A stretch of DNA of 64,000 bases from Acidianus brierleyi (GCF_003201835.2 NZ_CP029289.2:1674001-1738000); one strand, 5' to 3'; positions 19,784-29,509 are shown, numbered from the stretch's first letter. Made by a program: numbers and translations. The notes: generated by a model not told the origin, from the letters alone.

Positions 19784-20445
19784 TTCAAACCCCTAAGGAG
19801 TAAAAGTCCATCAGTAGATCCGTCAATAGAAGTTAAGTTAAAAGAAGCCCTTTCTGGATGTGGCATGAGACCTATTATATTTCCTTCTTCATTAGCAATT
19901 CCAGCAATATTCAATATTGAACCGTTTGGATTATATTTTTCTTCTATGTTTCCTTTCTCATCTGAGTACTGAAAAACCATTAAGTCCTTAGCCTCCTCCT
20001 CATTTAGAAAGAACCTACCTTCTGCATGAGCAATAGGCATTCTTAGAACTTTTTTCTGTAATTTTTTTGTTAATAACGTATTATTTCTTACTACCTTAAT
20101 ATTCACCCACTTACTTATAAACTTAAGATTCAGATTAGGTAGTAGTGCACCTTTTAATAAGCCACTTTCTGTTAATATCTGAAAACCATTACATATTCCA
20201 AGAACTATTTTTCCATCGTCTGCCATTTCTCTTACTCGTTTCATTGTCTCAGTGTTAGCCGCTATACTACCCGCCCTTAAATAATCACCAAAGCTAAATC
20301 CTCCAGGAATAATTACAGAAGAATATTTGTCAGGATCAAAATCCTTGTACCTAACTATTTCAGCATCTATTTTAATTTCATTTAATGCCTTTAACACATC
20401 ATTGTCACAAGTAGTTCCAGGGAATTTAATTATTGCAGTCTTCAA
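19777..20445 (-). CDS. purQ: Phosphoribosylformylglycinamidine synthase glutaminase subunit PurQ
   Basis: This class I glutamine amidotransferase of 222 residues has the nucleophile Cys85 in VLGICNGFQILTESGLL and the His-Glu pair in GLMPHPERASFN. The IIPGGFSFGDYLRAG segment is typical for PurQ. It supplies ammonia to PurL. It overlaps purS by 20 bp and purL by 7 bp. Confidence 0.95.
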   Translation of the reverse strand: MKTAIIKFPGTTCDNDVLKALNEIKIDAEIVRYKDFDPDKYSSVIIPGGFSFGDYLRAGSIAANTETMKRVREMADDGKIVLGICNGFQILTESGLLKGALLPNLNLKFISKWVNIKVVRNNTLLTKKLQKKVLRMPIAHAEGRFFLNEEEAKDLMVFQYSDEKGNIEEKYNPNGSILNIAGIANEEGNIIGLMPHPERASFNLTSIDGSTDGLLLLRGLKW

Positions 20446-20692
20446 TTTTATTCACTCTTATATCAATTTTATGTACTATAGGATTATACAGTCTATTCTC
20501 ATTTGCTAATTTATACACAATATCTCTAGCTTCCACCTCGTCATTTGCATTTATATCAAAAAGCAAATATTTACCTACTCTTATGTTCTTTATTTTATCG
20601 CTGTTCTTTTTAGCTATATACCTCTGAATAGTTTCTCCTTCTGGATCTCTAATACCTTCCTTATTTAGTATCATTAGCTCTACTTTAAACAT
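20426..20692 (-). CDS. purS: Phosphoribosylformylglycinamidine synthase subunit PurS
   Basis: The 88-residue protein has the PurS pattern VELMILNKEGIRDPEGETIQ near the start and IRVGKYLLFDINANDEVEARDIV in the middle. PurS bridges PurL and PurQ in the FGAM synthase complex. Its ATG shares one base with the purC stop codon (TAATG), a sign of translational coupling. Confidence 0.93.
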   Translation of the reverse strand: MFKVELMILNKEGIRDPEGETIQRYIAKKNSDKIKNIRVGKYLLFDINANDEVEARDIVYKLANENRLYNPIVHKIDIRVNKIEDCNN

Positions 20693-21399
20693 TATACCAC
20701 CTTACTTAATTTATCTAAGAATTCTCTATAAGAAGACGCTACTATATCTAAAGGGTATCCCTTTCTATACAAATCCTTGTCTAGTATTCTTCCATTCTTA
20801 TCCCTTATTCTCATAGAATCTAACGTTATTTCGTCTCCTATGATTAATTCGTTGTTATTTCTTCCAAATTCTAACTTAAAATCATATAAGACAAAATCCA
20901 TCCTATTTATAAGATCTAATAGAATTTTGTTTACTTTAAGCATAATACTTTCTATTTTTTCAGCCTCGTTCTTCTTCATCAATTTAAAAAATTCCATATG
21001 ATAATAATTAAGCATAGGATCATGCCTACTATCGTCTTTTAGGAAAAACTCTATAATTGGAGGTTCAAATACCTCTCCTTCTTTTATAGGCAGTCTTTTC
21101 ACTATACTGCCAGTAGCAATATTTCTTAAAACGACCTCGACAGGTATCATGGAAAGCTTCTCAGCTATCATTGTCCTTTCATCGTACATACCCACGTAAT
21201 GAGTCTTGATATTATTTCTCTCTAATACTCTAAAAATAATTGCAGACGTCTGTGCATTAATGACACCCTTATCTTTAAGAATATCAGCCTTGGCTCCATC
21301 ACCGGCTGTTATACTATCTTTGAACTTTAGAAGTACATGGGACGCATCATAACTATAAACTTCTTTTGTTTTACCTTCCCCGATTTTACGGGTCTCCAT
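20692..21399 (-). CDS. purC: SAICAR synthetase
   Basis: The protein has the SAICAR synthetase start KIGEGKTKEVYSY, then SAIIFRVLERNNIKTHYVG, VEVVLRNIATGSIVKRLPI and the C-terminal DFKLEFGRNNNELIIGDEITLD. It couples aspartate to CAIR with ATP. It is the first gene of the purine operon. I start it at the ATG at 21399 rather than 21414 because a TATA-like box (minus, 21421-21429) is centred 26 bp before it and homologues begin there. Confidence 0.95.
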   Translation of the reverse strand: METRKIGEGKTKEVYSYDASHVLLKFKDSITAGDGAKADILKDKGVINAQTSAIIFRVLERNNIKTHYVGMYDERTMIAEKLSMIPVEVVLRNIATGSIVKRLPIKEGEVFEPPIIEFFLKDDSRHDPMLNYYHMEFFKLMKKNEAEKIESIMLKVNKILLDLINRMDFVLYDFKLEFGRNNNELIIGDEITLDSMRIRDKNGRILDKDLYRKGYPLDIVASSYREFLDKLSKVV

Positions 21400-21420
21400 A
21401 CTGGCTATTAACATAACTGG

Positions 21421-21429
21421 TATAAAAAA
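21421..21429 (-). promoter_or_regulatory. TATA box of the purine operon
   Basis: TTTTTTATA on the minus strand lies 26 bp before the purC ATG at 21399. This is the only clear promoter element ahead of the eight-gene purine run. Pattern match only. Confidence 0.5.
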
Positions 21430-21507
21430 TCTTCTAAGCCATAATGTAATTATTTACTTGGTAAAGTAAACAAGCATTAAATATCCTTTATGATTGTCCA
21501 GAGTGAT

Positions 21508-21846
21508 ATGGAAATAACAATAGACGATTTCGCAAAGATAGAAATGAAAGTAGGAATAGTAAAAAAAGCTGAAAGAATTGAAGGAACAAAGTTATTAAGA
21601 TTAATAATAGATGTAGGAGGAGAAGATAGGCAAATAATTTCTGGAATAGCAGAGTACTATACGCCTGAACAAATGATAAATAAGAAAGTTATAGTTCTCA
21701 CGAATTTGAAACCAAAAATGATTAGAGGATATGAAAGTCAAGGAATGATACTTGCAGCAGGATGTAAAGAAGACGAAGAAAAAGGGATAAAACCAAGTCT
21801 TTTAACACCGGATTCTGAAGTACCATCAGGCACAAGAATATGCTGA
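21508..21846 (+). CDS. Stand-alone tRNA-binding (EMAP-II/MetRS C-terminal-like) protein
   Basis: The protein is a single OB-fold tRNA-binding domain, with DFAKIEMKVGIVKKAERIEGTKLLRL, then RQIISGIAEYYTPEQM and LKPKMIRGYESQGMILAA. These match the C-terminal beta domain of methionyl-tRNA synthetase. In Sulfolobales this domain occurs as a separate polypeptide. The ATG at 21508 is preferred to the ATG at 21490 because TTAAATAT at 21477-21484 lies about 27 bp before it. It overlaps the next gene by 7 bp. Confidence 0.85.
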   Translation: MEITIDDFAKIEMKVGIVKKAERIEGTKLLRLIIDVGGEDRQIISGIAEYYTPEQMINKKVIVLTNLKPKMIRGYESQGMILAAGCKEDEEKGIKPSLLTPDSEVPSGTRIC

Positions 21847-22805
21847 ATCCTTTTGAGAAAGTAAAATGCCCACCAAAAATAAATGATATGATAAAAATTC
21901 AATTAGATAGACTTCCTAAGATAGCTGGAGAAAATATTAAAGATAGAGAAATTAGAAGACTCATTTCATATCGTGACAATTTAAAAAAATACTTGGAGTT
22001 TATTAGATCTTTACCTAAAATTGATAAGTTACACCCATTTTATCGTGAGTCTGTAGAAATAATAGCAAAAAAATCATCAAAAGAGATAGATTTTTGTGTT
22101 TTAATTGCTATGAGAACCATAAATCTTTCTATAAAAATATTAAATGAATATATTTCCAATATTAAAAGATCTGACCAAAGTCTCAGTAATAGGTTGATGA
22201 GGCAAGGTTTTGGCAGAGCATCGTCTGTATTGAGAAAAGACAGATGCATTGACTGGTTAATAGATCTTATAAAAGAATTAAAAAAATTGAAAGCTATAAA
22301 TCCTGATTTGCCTACAGTAATTGTGGCTGGACCACCGAATGTAGGAAAATCTACTCTTGTATCTAAGATATCTTCTGCCAAGCCAGAAATAGCTAGTTAT
22401 CCTTTTACAACAAAGGAAATTCATGTAGGGCACATAGATTGGAATTATACTAAAATTCAAGTTATAGATACCCCAGGAATTTTAGATAGACCCAACGAGA
22501 AGAGAAATGAGATAGAAAAGAAGGCTCTTAATGCCATTAAAAATTTAAATGGTATAATAGTTTTTTTATTTGATGTATCAAAATATTCAATTTATTCTGC
22601 AAAAGAACAATTAGATCTTTATAATGAGATACTTCAATTTAATAAGAAAATTATAGTTGCCATAAACAAAATTGACGATGCTGATAATTCACTTTTAGAA
22701 AATATTGTAAAATCATTAGATGTACCTTTTTTAAGAATATCTGCAGAACAAGGATCAGGAATAGAAGATTTAAAAAATAAGATATTCCAGATACTTCAAG
22801 AGTAA
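21840..22805 (+). CDS. Nog1-like GTP-binding protein
   Basis: The 321-residue protein combines a helical N-terminal region with a C-terminal GTPase domain: G1 GPPNVGKST (164-172), G3 DTPGILDRP, and G4 NKID. The N-terminal PFEKVKCPPKINDMIKIQLDRLPKIAG and the arrangement correspond to the archaeal version of the eukaryotic ribosome-assembly GTPase Nog1 (60S biogenesis). A role in large ribosomal subunit assembly is inferred. It is probably co-transcribed with the preceding tRNA-binding protein and with queE. Confidence 0.85.
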   Translation: MLNPFEKVKCPPKINDMIKIQLDRLPKIAGENIKDREIRRLISYRDNLKKYLEFIRSLPKIDKLHPFYRESVEIIAKKSSKEIDFCVLIAMRTINLSIKILNEYISNIKRSDQSLSNRLMRQGFGRASSVLRKDRCIDWLIDLIKELKKLKAINPDLPTVIVAGPPNVGKSTLVSKISSAKPEIASYPFTTKEIHVGHIDWNYTKIQVIDTPGILDRPNEKRNEIEKKALNAIKNLNGIIVFLFDVSKYSIYSAKEQLDLYNEILQFNKKIIVAINKIDDADNSLLENIVKSLDVPFLRISAEQGSGIEDLKNKIFQILQE

Positions 22806-22808
22806 GAA

Positions 22809-23438
22809 TTGAGATACTGGATAATAGAGATATTTACGTCTATACAAGGAGAAGGAGATGTTATAGGTTATCCGTCTAATTTTATAAGATTAGCAGGTTG
22901 CAATTTAAGATGCGTTTGGTGCGATACTAAATACTCATGGATAAGGCATGATGGAAAAGAAATGTCAATAGAAGATATTTTACAAAATATTAATTTAAAT
23001 ATAAAATATACTACAATAACTGGAGGAGAACCTCTTTTACAGAATATAGAGCCGTTAGCCAAGACGTTAAAAGAGTATGAACATTTTATTATAGTAGAAA
23101 CAAACGGCACAATAAAACCTTCAGAGGAATTAAAAAAACTTGTAGATGTTTTCTCTGTATCTCCGAAACTATCTAATTCAGGATTTAAAATCAACTATAA
23201 TTTTGAAGATGATTGGGCCTCATACTATAAGTTCGTCATAGATAAAGTGGAAGATTTACTTGAAGTAAAAAGCTTTATTGAAAAACATAATATCAACCCT
23301 AAAAAAGTAATAGTACAACCTAATGGTCTTAGCAAAGACTATATAGAAAGTCTAAGAGAATTAGCCGATGCTATAATGAGAATGAACCTTCCTTTCAGAG
23401 TTCTCCCCCAGCTTCACAGAATTATTTCCTACAGATAA
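22809..23438 (+). CDS. queE: 7-carboxy-7-deazaguanine synthase
   Basis: This radical SAM enzyme of 209 residues begins EIFTSIQGEGDVIGYPSNFIR and has the cluster motif C31-x3-C35-x2-C38 (GCNLRCVWCDTKYSW), followed by TITGGEPLLQN. It converts CPH4 to CDG, on the path to preQ0 and archaeosine in tRNA position 15. It starts with TTG three bases after the GTPase stop. Its last 78 bp overlap the convergent taw3 gene. Confidence 0.92.
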   Translation: MRYWIIEIFTSIQGEGDVIGYPSNFIRLAGCNLRCVWCDTKYSWIRHDGKEMSIEDILQNINLNIKYTTITGGEPLLQNIEPLAKTLKEYEHFIIVETNGTIKPSEELKKLVDVFSVSPKLSNSGFKINYNFEDDWASYYKFVIDKVEDLLEVKSFIEKHNINPKKVIVQPNGLSKDYIESLRELADAIMRMNLPFRVLPQLHRIISYR

Positions 23439-24005
23439 TTCCAAAATATTTTGAAGATTTCTCATCTTTTCTTTGCCGGAAAGGAGAATTTCGTTAGATA
23501 TTTTAACTAATCGTGACACATCTTCAGAATTGATTTTCTGTTCTTCATTTTCTCTTATTAAATGAACAAACCTTATGCCAGTCCTTAATTCCACTAGAAT
23601 TCCCTTACTATTTTTAGTTAGTATTCCGCTATGCTTAAAGCCTGCATCTCTTGCAATTTTTATTATTTTCCATGCTTCTTCTTCGTCCTCTGTATAAGCA
23701 TGAACAATAGGTCCTTGAGTTATTAGCCAAAGTCTATAGAGCTGCCCTTTATTCAGTATGTCAATAACGTCCTCTTCTGTTATACCTAGATGATTTTTAA
23801 ACACTATAGTAGAGTTTTTCCTAACCCATGGTAAAATTGAGTCAACTATGGTAATTCTTCCGCTACAACTACTATACGTATATGTTTTTTCTCGTTTAAA
23901 AAATGCCATTAAAAGATCATAGATGTCAGGATCTAGATATCCAATCTCCTTATCATGATTGATGCGCTCTAAGGCCTTTTTCTTGAAATCTTGCCAACTT
24001 GACAT
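23361..24005 (-). CDS. taw3: tRNA wybutosine-synthesis methyltransferase Taw3/TYW3
   Basis: The protein shows TYW3 family features: DPDIYDLLMAFFKREKTYTYSSCSGRI near residue 30, QGPIVHAYTEDEEEAW, GFKHSGILTKNSKGILVELRT and FVHLIREN. TYW3 methylates N4 of the wyosine intermediate in tRNA-Phe position 37; archaeal Taw3 has the same role. The ATG at 24005 is chosen because the domain starts there and a TATA-like box (minus, 24030-24037) is about 28 bp upstream. The gene converges on queE. Confidence 0.9.
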   Translation of the reverse strand: MSSWQDFKKKALERINHDKEIGYLDPDIYDLLMAFFKREKTYTYSSCSGRITIVDSILPWVRKNSTIVFKNHLGITEEDVIDILNKGQLYRLWLITQGPIVHAYTEDEEEAWKIIKIARDAGFKHSGILTKNSKGILVELRTGIRFVHLIRENEEQKINSEDVSRLVKISNEILLSGKEKMRNLQNILELSVGNNSVKLGENSERKVHSHYSIG

Positions 24006-24012
24006 TTGATGA

Positions 24013-24037
24013 TTTTTTATATGCCCAAGAATAAAAA
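24013..24037. promoter_or_regulatory. Divergent promoters of taw3 and the 24044 gene
   Basis: Only 38 bp separate the two start codons. TTTTTATAT at 24013-24021 is centred 27 bp before the GTG at 24044, and TTTTTTATTC on the minus strand (24030-24037) is centred about 28 bp before the ATG at 24005. Two interlocked, back-to-back promoters for leaderless mRNAs are the natural reading. Confidence 0.5.
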
Positions 24038-24043
24038 AGTAAT

Positions 24044-24421
24044 GTGAAAATAGAAGAGATACTAAAGGATTTTCTCGCAAAGGAGGAAAGAGAGATAGAA
24101 GTTAAAGATCAAATTGAAGGTGAATTTAATGAAGAAATACCTTTAGGAACTAAAGTAGTTATAAACTACAATGGACGAAGAAGGATAGTAGATCTAGGGT
24201 TTTTATATATTATATCTAAATGTAATAAAAATTTTGTAAAAGATTACTTAGATATGTCATTTTCTCTACGTTATATACATAGAAAATACAAGGTATATAC
24301 TGAGATAGAATACGCTGCACTGTTTTGTATGGAGTTTATAAACGATCCTGATATAAGAGCTGCATTAGAGAAGCTCAAAACCTATATACTTTCTAGAGAA
24401 AATATGGAACATGGACTTTGA
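24044..24421 (+). CDS. Conserved hypothetical protein
   Basis: The 125-residue protein is helical and charged, with EEILKDFLAKEEREIEV at the start and DYLDMSFSLRYIHRKYKVY and YAALFCMEFINDPDIRAALEKL in the C-terminal half. I recognise no family. It starts with GTG, supported by a TATA-like box at the leaderless distance, and overlaps the following flavoprotein by 11 bp, so the two are probably co-expressed. Confidence 0.6.
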   Translation: MKIEEILKDFLAKEEREIEVKDQIEGEFNEEIPLGTKVVINYNGRRRIVDLGFLYIISKCNKNFVKDYLDMSFSLRYIHRKYKVYTEIEYAALFCMEFINDPDIRAALEKLKTYILSRENMEHGL

Positions 24422-25763
24422 TGTAGTAGTTATAGGCGGTGGCGTAGGAGGGTTAGCTGCAGCTTTAAGGTCTGCACAACTTGGGAAAGAAGTCGCCTTA
24501 ATTGAAAAGGATAGAGTAGGAGGAGAATGTATAAATAGAGCATGCATACCTTCTAAGACATTAATAGATGCTGTAAAGATACTATCTAAAACTAAGAATT
24601 CCCCTTGGATAGACACTAATGGTAAGATAAATTATGAGAAATTAAACGAATATAAAGGAAAAATAATAAATAGTCTACGAGAGAATTTTATTAAAAATCT
24701 TAATAAATTTAATGTAAAGATAATAAACGGAATAGGAAAAATAAAAAGTTCTAATGAAATTCAAGTTAATAATGAGACAATAGTATCGGATAAAATGGTA
24801 ATAGCTACTGGATCTTCGCCTATTTCATTACCAGATTTTCCTCTTAACGATAGGAACGTTCTAGATCCTTGGTCAGCGATGAATTTACCAGAGTTACCTC
24901 AGTCTATAATCATTGTAGGGGGAGGTGTTGCTGGAGTAGAGCTAGCTACTTTATTTAGAGCTTTGGGAAAAGATATAACTATATTAGAACTAATGCCTCA
25001 ACTATTACCTGGATTTGATAAGGATATTGCTAATGAAACAAAGAAAAGGTTAGAGGAAAAAGGAATAAATATATTTCTTAATGCAAAATCGAAAGTTATT
25101 GAAAATAAAGATAAAGTTAGGTTTTCCGTTAATTTACCTACGTCTTCTGAAACGATAGAAGGAGATTTAGCTGTAATTACTATAGGGAGGAAAGCTAATA
25201 ATGATAATTTAGGATTGAATAACGCTAATGTTGATGTAGACCAAAGAGGATATATTAAAGTAGATAATAGGGCAATGACGTCTAATCATAAAATATATGC
25301 TGTTGGAGACTGTGCAGGTATTCCATTATCTGCTACGAAGGCATGGAGACAAGGAATAGTAGCTGGAGATAATATAGGAGGAAAAGATAATTTTATGCCA
25401 AAATATATACCAATTTCCATATTCGCAGATTTAGAAATTGGATTAATAGGAAAAACACTGGACGAAGCTAAAAAAACCGGAATTGAAGCTAGAGAAATAA
25501 AAGTAGATATGTCATCTATACCAAGAGCGTGGACAGTTAATGAAATTGAAGGATTTTTGAAATTGGTTATTGATAATGACGGTAAAATTTTAGGTGCCCA
25601 CATGATAGGAGAAGGAGCTACAGAAATAATAAACACTATTGCTCTAGCAATGGAAAACAACCTTACAATGAAAGATATCTACAGAGTGACATTTTCCCAT
25701 CCTACATTAACCGAAGTACTATCTGAAGCGTCCCAACGCTATTATTATGGAGAGATATATTAA
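24411..25763 (+). CDS. Dihydrolipoamide dehydrogenase-like flavoprotein disulfide oxidoreductase
   Basis: The 450-residue protein is a class I pyridine nucleotide-disulfide oxidoreductase: FAD-binding VVIGGGVGGLAAALRSA (7-23), the redox pair C40/C45 in GGECINRACIPSK, NAD(P)-binding IIVGGGVAGVELATLFRALG, the FAD C-motif IYAVGDCAG, and the C-terminal FSHPTLTEVLSEA containing the catalytic His. It resembles lipoamide dehydrogenase, but no lipoyl or 2-oxoacid dehydrogenase genes are nearby. The electron acceptor could also be another disulfide. Confidence 0.85.
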   Translation: MDFDVVVIGGGVGGLAAALRSAQLGKEVALIEKDRVGGECINRACIPSKTLIDAVKILSKTKNSPWIDTNGKINYEKLNEYKGKIINSLRENFIKNLNKFNVKIINGIGKIKSSNEIQVNNETIVSDKMVIATGSSPISLPDFPLNDRNVLDPWSAMNLPELPQSIIIVGGGVAGVELATLFRALGKDITILELMPQLLPGFDKDIANETKKRLEEKGINIFLNAKSKVIENKDKVRFSVNLPTSSETIEGDLAVITIGRKANNDNLGLNNANVDVDQRGYIKVDNRAMTSNHKIYAVGDCAGIPLSATKAWRQGIVAGDNIGGKDNFMPKYIPISIFADLEIGLIGKTLDEAKKTGIEAREIKVDMSSIPRAWTVNEIEGFLKLVIDNDGKILGAHMIGEGATEIINTIALAMENNLTMKDIYRVTFSHPTLTEVLSEASQRYYYGEIY

Positions 25764-25787
25764 TTTGAATGGCAGTAGTAAGGGCGA

Positions 25788-26093
25788 ATGAATGATAAAG
25801 AGAGAAAGCAAGTAAAAAAGATGCTAAAATTTCTTTTTTTCTCATCAAAAGGTGGAAAAACTAGATTAAATATTATTAAGCTTTTACAAAATTCCCCTCT
25901 CAACGCAAATCAGATTTCAGAAAAATTAAATTTAGATTATAAAACAGTTATTCATCACCTAGAAGTTTTAATAGAGAATAAAATAATTATAAAAGAAGGA
26001 GAAAAATATGGAGCTAAATACAAGTTAAGCTCGGAGTACTATATTTTTAAAGACGTTTTTGATGAGTTATTAAAAGAGGCAAAACAGTCTTAA
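25788..26093 (+). CDS. Winged helix-turn-helix (ArsR-like) regulator
   Basis: The 101-residue protein has a clear winged helix: SKGGKTRLNIIKLLQNSPLN, then NQISEKLNLDYKTVIHHLEVL as helices 2-3, and ENKIIIKEGEKYGAKYKLS as the wing. No metal-binding cysteines of classic ArsR sensors are present. It is probably a small transcription regulator; the target is unknown. Confidence 0.75.
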   Translation: MNDKERKQVKKMLKFLFFSSKGGKTRLNIIKLLQNSPLNANQISEKLNLDYKTVIHHLEVLIENKIIIKEGEKYGAKYKLSSEYYIFKDVFDELLKEAKQS

Positions 26094-26118
26094 ATGTTGC
26101 TTCTCAATATTTAGTATT

Positions 26119-26610
26119 GTGAAAAAGAAAGATCTTGCCGAAGTATTAACAGACGTCAGAATAGCGCGTAATAAGATAAAGTTATGGAATTCGAGAATAG
26201 GAAATAAAATATTGCAATATCAGAAACTTTCTACTGCTAATGCTACTAGATACTCTATTTTGGCAGAACAGTACGCGAAAGAATCTGAACAATTGGAAAA
26301 AATTACTTCTTACTTAGATAAATTGGATATACTATTAGAAATGTTAGAAATAAAAATAGAGACGATAATTTCTGTAGGCCATATAGTTAATGATGCACCA
26401 AAAATAGTGGAAGCGTTAAAAATCTTTAAGAATATAACTCCGTCTCTTAGCTCGGAATTTTCACTCATGATAGATAATATATCTAGTAATTTTTACTCGT
26501 CTATAGAGATTCCACAAGACATAAAAATAAAAGCTACACAAGAAGCTCAAGCTATATTGGACGAAGCAGATTCTATCTTAAATCAGAAGAATATAAAGGT
26601 AAAAGCTTAA
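26119..26610 (+). CDS. ESCRT-III-like cell division protein, CdvB paralog (CdvB3-like)
   Basis: The 163-residue protein has the Snf7/CdvB helical hairpin: a basic helix (DVRIARNKIKLWNSRIGNKIL) and a long second helix (AEQYAKESEQLEKITSYLDKLDILLEMLEIKIETI), then a shorter acidic helical tail. There is no C-terminal winged helix for CdvA binding, so it is one of the short paralogs (CdvB1, B2 or B3) rather than CdvB itself. Assignment to CdvB3 rests on my recollection of gene neighbourhood in Sulfolobus acidocaldarius and is uncertain. These proteins polymerise at membranes in division or budding. It is not linked to cdvA or cdvC here. Confidence 0.75.
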   Translation: MKKKDLAEVLTDVRIARNKIKLWNSRIGNKILQYQKLSTANATRYSILAEQYAKESEQLEKITSYLDKLDILLEMLEIKIETIISVGHIVNDAPKIVEALKIFKNITPSLSSEFSLMIDNISSNFYSSIEIPQDIKIKATQEAQAILDEADSILNQKNIKVKA

Positions 26611-26633
26611 ATCTATATATATCTATAGAAGTT

Positions 26634-27644
26634 ATGCAAAACAGACTAGTGCGAAAAATACAACTTACTGGTGGTTCTACTTATATATTATCTTTGCCTA
26701 AGAGTTGGATTAGACAATTATCGCTTAAAGCAGGAGACGAAATAGAAATTATTCAGGATAAGAACTTAAGATTAATTTTAACGCCTAATTCTACCCCGCA
26801 GAAACAAGAAAAAGCTATAATAAACTGCGAAAATTTGAAAAGCGATCTTGCAACTAGAGAATTTATAGCGTATTACATGGCAGGTTATATTACTGTTACA
26901 TTATCTTGCAATAGAATGAAGGCTGAAGATAGAGCGGCAATAAAAGAGACTATAAGAAGAAGGCTTTTAGGAGCAGAAGTTGTGGAAGAGGACGCTAATT
27001 CTTTAACTGTTCAATTTTTAGTCAACGAAAAAGATTTGCCTATTTCAAAGGCTATAAGTAGAGCATCTACTATATCCCAGAACATGTTAAAAGACGTTTT
27101 AATAGCGATGGAAGACTGGGACATAGACATAGCTAATGAAGTTATAGAAAGGGACGATGAGGTAGATAGATTTTATTTCTATATATCAAGGCAGCTAAGT
27201 CTGAGTGTTTCTAATTTTGAGATATTAGAAGAAGAAGGCTATAATATTGCCCAAATAGTTGATATTCACTCTACAATAAAATCTATTGAAAGAATTGCTG
27301 ATCATTCAACTAGAATAGCAAGTTTAGTTCCTCAGCTTCACGGTGTAAAAGATCAAGAATTACTGAATCTTGGAAAAACAGTATTAGAAATGTATAAGAG
27401 AGCTACTACAGCGTTTTTGGAGAATAGAAAAGATCTAGCAAATAACATAATAGAGCAAGATTCAGAAATTAATGAGATACATAAGAAGATCTCATCCAAG
27501 ATATTGTCTTCAGATTCACCATATAAAATTGGGTTACTGATATCAGCTGATTCCTTTAGAAGGATAAGTAGGTATTCCTTAGATATAGCCGAATCAACTA
27601 TTAATATTATGGCAAAAAGTGGAAATAATATAGATAAAGTATAA
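26634..27644 (+). CDS. PhoU-type regulator with N-terminal AbrB domain
   Basis: The N-terminal 45 residues form an AbrB/SpoVT-type DNA-binding domain (RKIQLTGGSTYILSLPKSWIRQLSLKAGDEIEI). The remainder contains two PhoU-like three-helix repeats with acidic metal-binding motifs (ERDDEVDRFYFYISRQL and EQDSEINEIHKKISSKIL). Archaeal proteins of this build are annotated as phosphate uptake regulators. No pst or pit transporter is adjacent. It lies 23 bp after the CdvB paralog. Confidence 0.8.
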   Translation: MQNRLVRKIQLTGGSTYILSLPKSWIRQLSLKAGDEIEIIQDKNLRLILTPNSTPQKQEKAIINCENLKSDLATREFIAYYMAGYITVTLSCNRMKAEDRAAIKETIRRRLLGAEVVEEDANSLTVQFLVNEKDLPISKAISRASTISQNMLKDVLIAMEDWDIDIANEVIERDDEVDRFYFYISRQLSLSVSNFEILEEEGYNIAQIVDIHSTIKSIERIADHSTRIASLVPQLHGVKDQELLNLGKTVLEMYKRATTAFLENRKDLANNIIEQDSEINEIHKKISSKILSSDSPYKIGLLISADSFRRISRYSLDIAESTINIMAKSGNNIDKV

Positions 27645-27647
27645 AAA

Positions 27648-28281
27648 TTAAATATTTTTATATTCAAAGACTAGATTTTCAGATGAAAATTTCTTATATG
27701 CAGAAACTAAACTATCCATAGTTTTGGCTTTTTTAACGGATTTAGCAAGTGATAGTAGATTTTCTCTGTCGTCTAATGTATATGCGCCTTTTCTAAAAAT
27801 AGAAGAAATGCAATGAGGATTCAATACTGAGTTTATTACGTATCCCTTGATAAATGTATTATCTGCTGTTTCTATATCCTTGTGAGAAAAAAGGCATATC
27901 CCTGGATGAGTATGAGCTACTCCAATACCTTCTGGAATTGGTAAAGACACTTTATCCTCATCTCCTTCCAAGATTAGATATTCGCCTGACTTAAGAATTA
28001 TATTCATAAATTCTATTTCATTGCTCATTGTTCTATTAGCATAAGGTACCATAACATCTTTTAGAAATTCTATATATTCATATGCTATTTGACTGTAAAG
28101 TATTTGATATTGAAATTTACCAGATCCAACTCTTACAATTTCATAGTTTTCATCTTCTGGAATATCCTTAACATAAACATATTCTAGATCAGTAGTAGGA
28201 GGTACTCCAGTTATTTCATGTAAATCTTCGGATATTGTTAATAATCTATATAGTTTAGCTATATTCAAACTTTTGTTGTTT

Positions 28282-28310
<29 letters not shown>
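27648..28310 (-). CDS. JAMM/MPN-like domain protein in the pyrEF operon
   Basis: The 220-residue protein contains HTHPGICLFSHKD (H133, H135, S142, D145), a near match to the JAMM metalloprotease motif H-x-H-x7-S-x2-D but with six residues rather than seven between the second His and Ser. A candidate upstream Glu lies near residues 98-100 (NEIEF). The start overlaps pyrF by 29 bp, implying co-transcription with pyrE and pyrF. It might be a metalloprotease, a deubiquitinase-like enzyme acting on small modifiers, or a non-catalytic relative; sequence alone does not decide. Confidence 0.6.
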
Positions 28311-28930
<620 letters not shown>

Positions 28931-28938
<8 letters not shown>

Positions 28939-29509
28939 TATTTTTCACCAAATAATCTTCTATAATTTTTTTCTCGTTTTGAGAAACTCTATTCAAAACG
29001 GATTTCAAAATATATTCGATATTATAAAGAGAATAAAGATCTACACCAATTTCTTTTAATCTTTCTTTAGCACCTTCTTTTCTATCAACAATAACAAACG
29101 CTCCTACTATTTTTCCTCCATTATTTATTATTTCTTTTGATGCTTTTTCAATAGATCCTCCAGTAGTAGCAACATCATCTATAAGTAAAATTTTTTTGCC
29201 TTCTACATCGGCTTCAAGAAGTTTATCTGTTCCATATCCCTTTTTCTCCAGTCTAATATATCCCATAGTTTTTCCTAACTTGCATGCTAAAAATGATGCC
29301 AGAGGTATTCCGCCAGTAGCTATTCCTATTATCATATCGTAGTCTAACTTTTCTATAACTTTTATAGAGTCATTTACTATCTGGAAAAATTCAGGATAAT
29401 TTGGAAGCCTACGTAAATCTAGATAGTATGGACTAGTCTTTCCTGAAGTTAGAATAAAATCTCCTATTAGGAGCAATTTCCTATCTAATAATATATCTCC
29501 TATGCTCAT
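28931..29509 (-). CDS. pyrE: Orotate phosphoribosyltransferase
   Basis: The 192-residue protein has the family start LLIGDFILTSGKTSPYYLDLRR and the PRPP-binding loop ILLIDDVATTGGS (107-119). It converts orotate and PRPP to OMP. It is the first gene of the leftward arm of the pyrimidine cluster. A TATA box at 29530-29541 lies 26-27 bp before the ATG, as for a leaderless transcript. Confidence 0.95.

Noticed and set aside
22040..22381. 113-codon minus-strand frame opposite the Nog1-like gene
   Set aside because: It is antisense to a well-conserved GTPase domain; no promoter or family resemblance.
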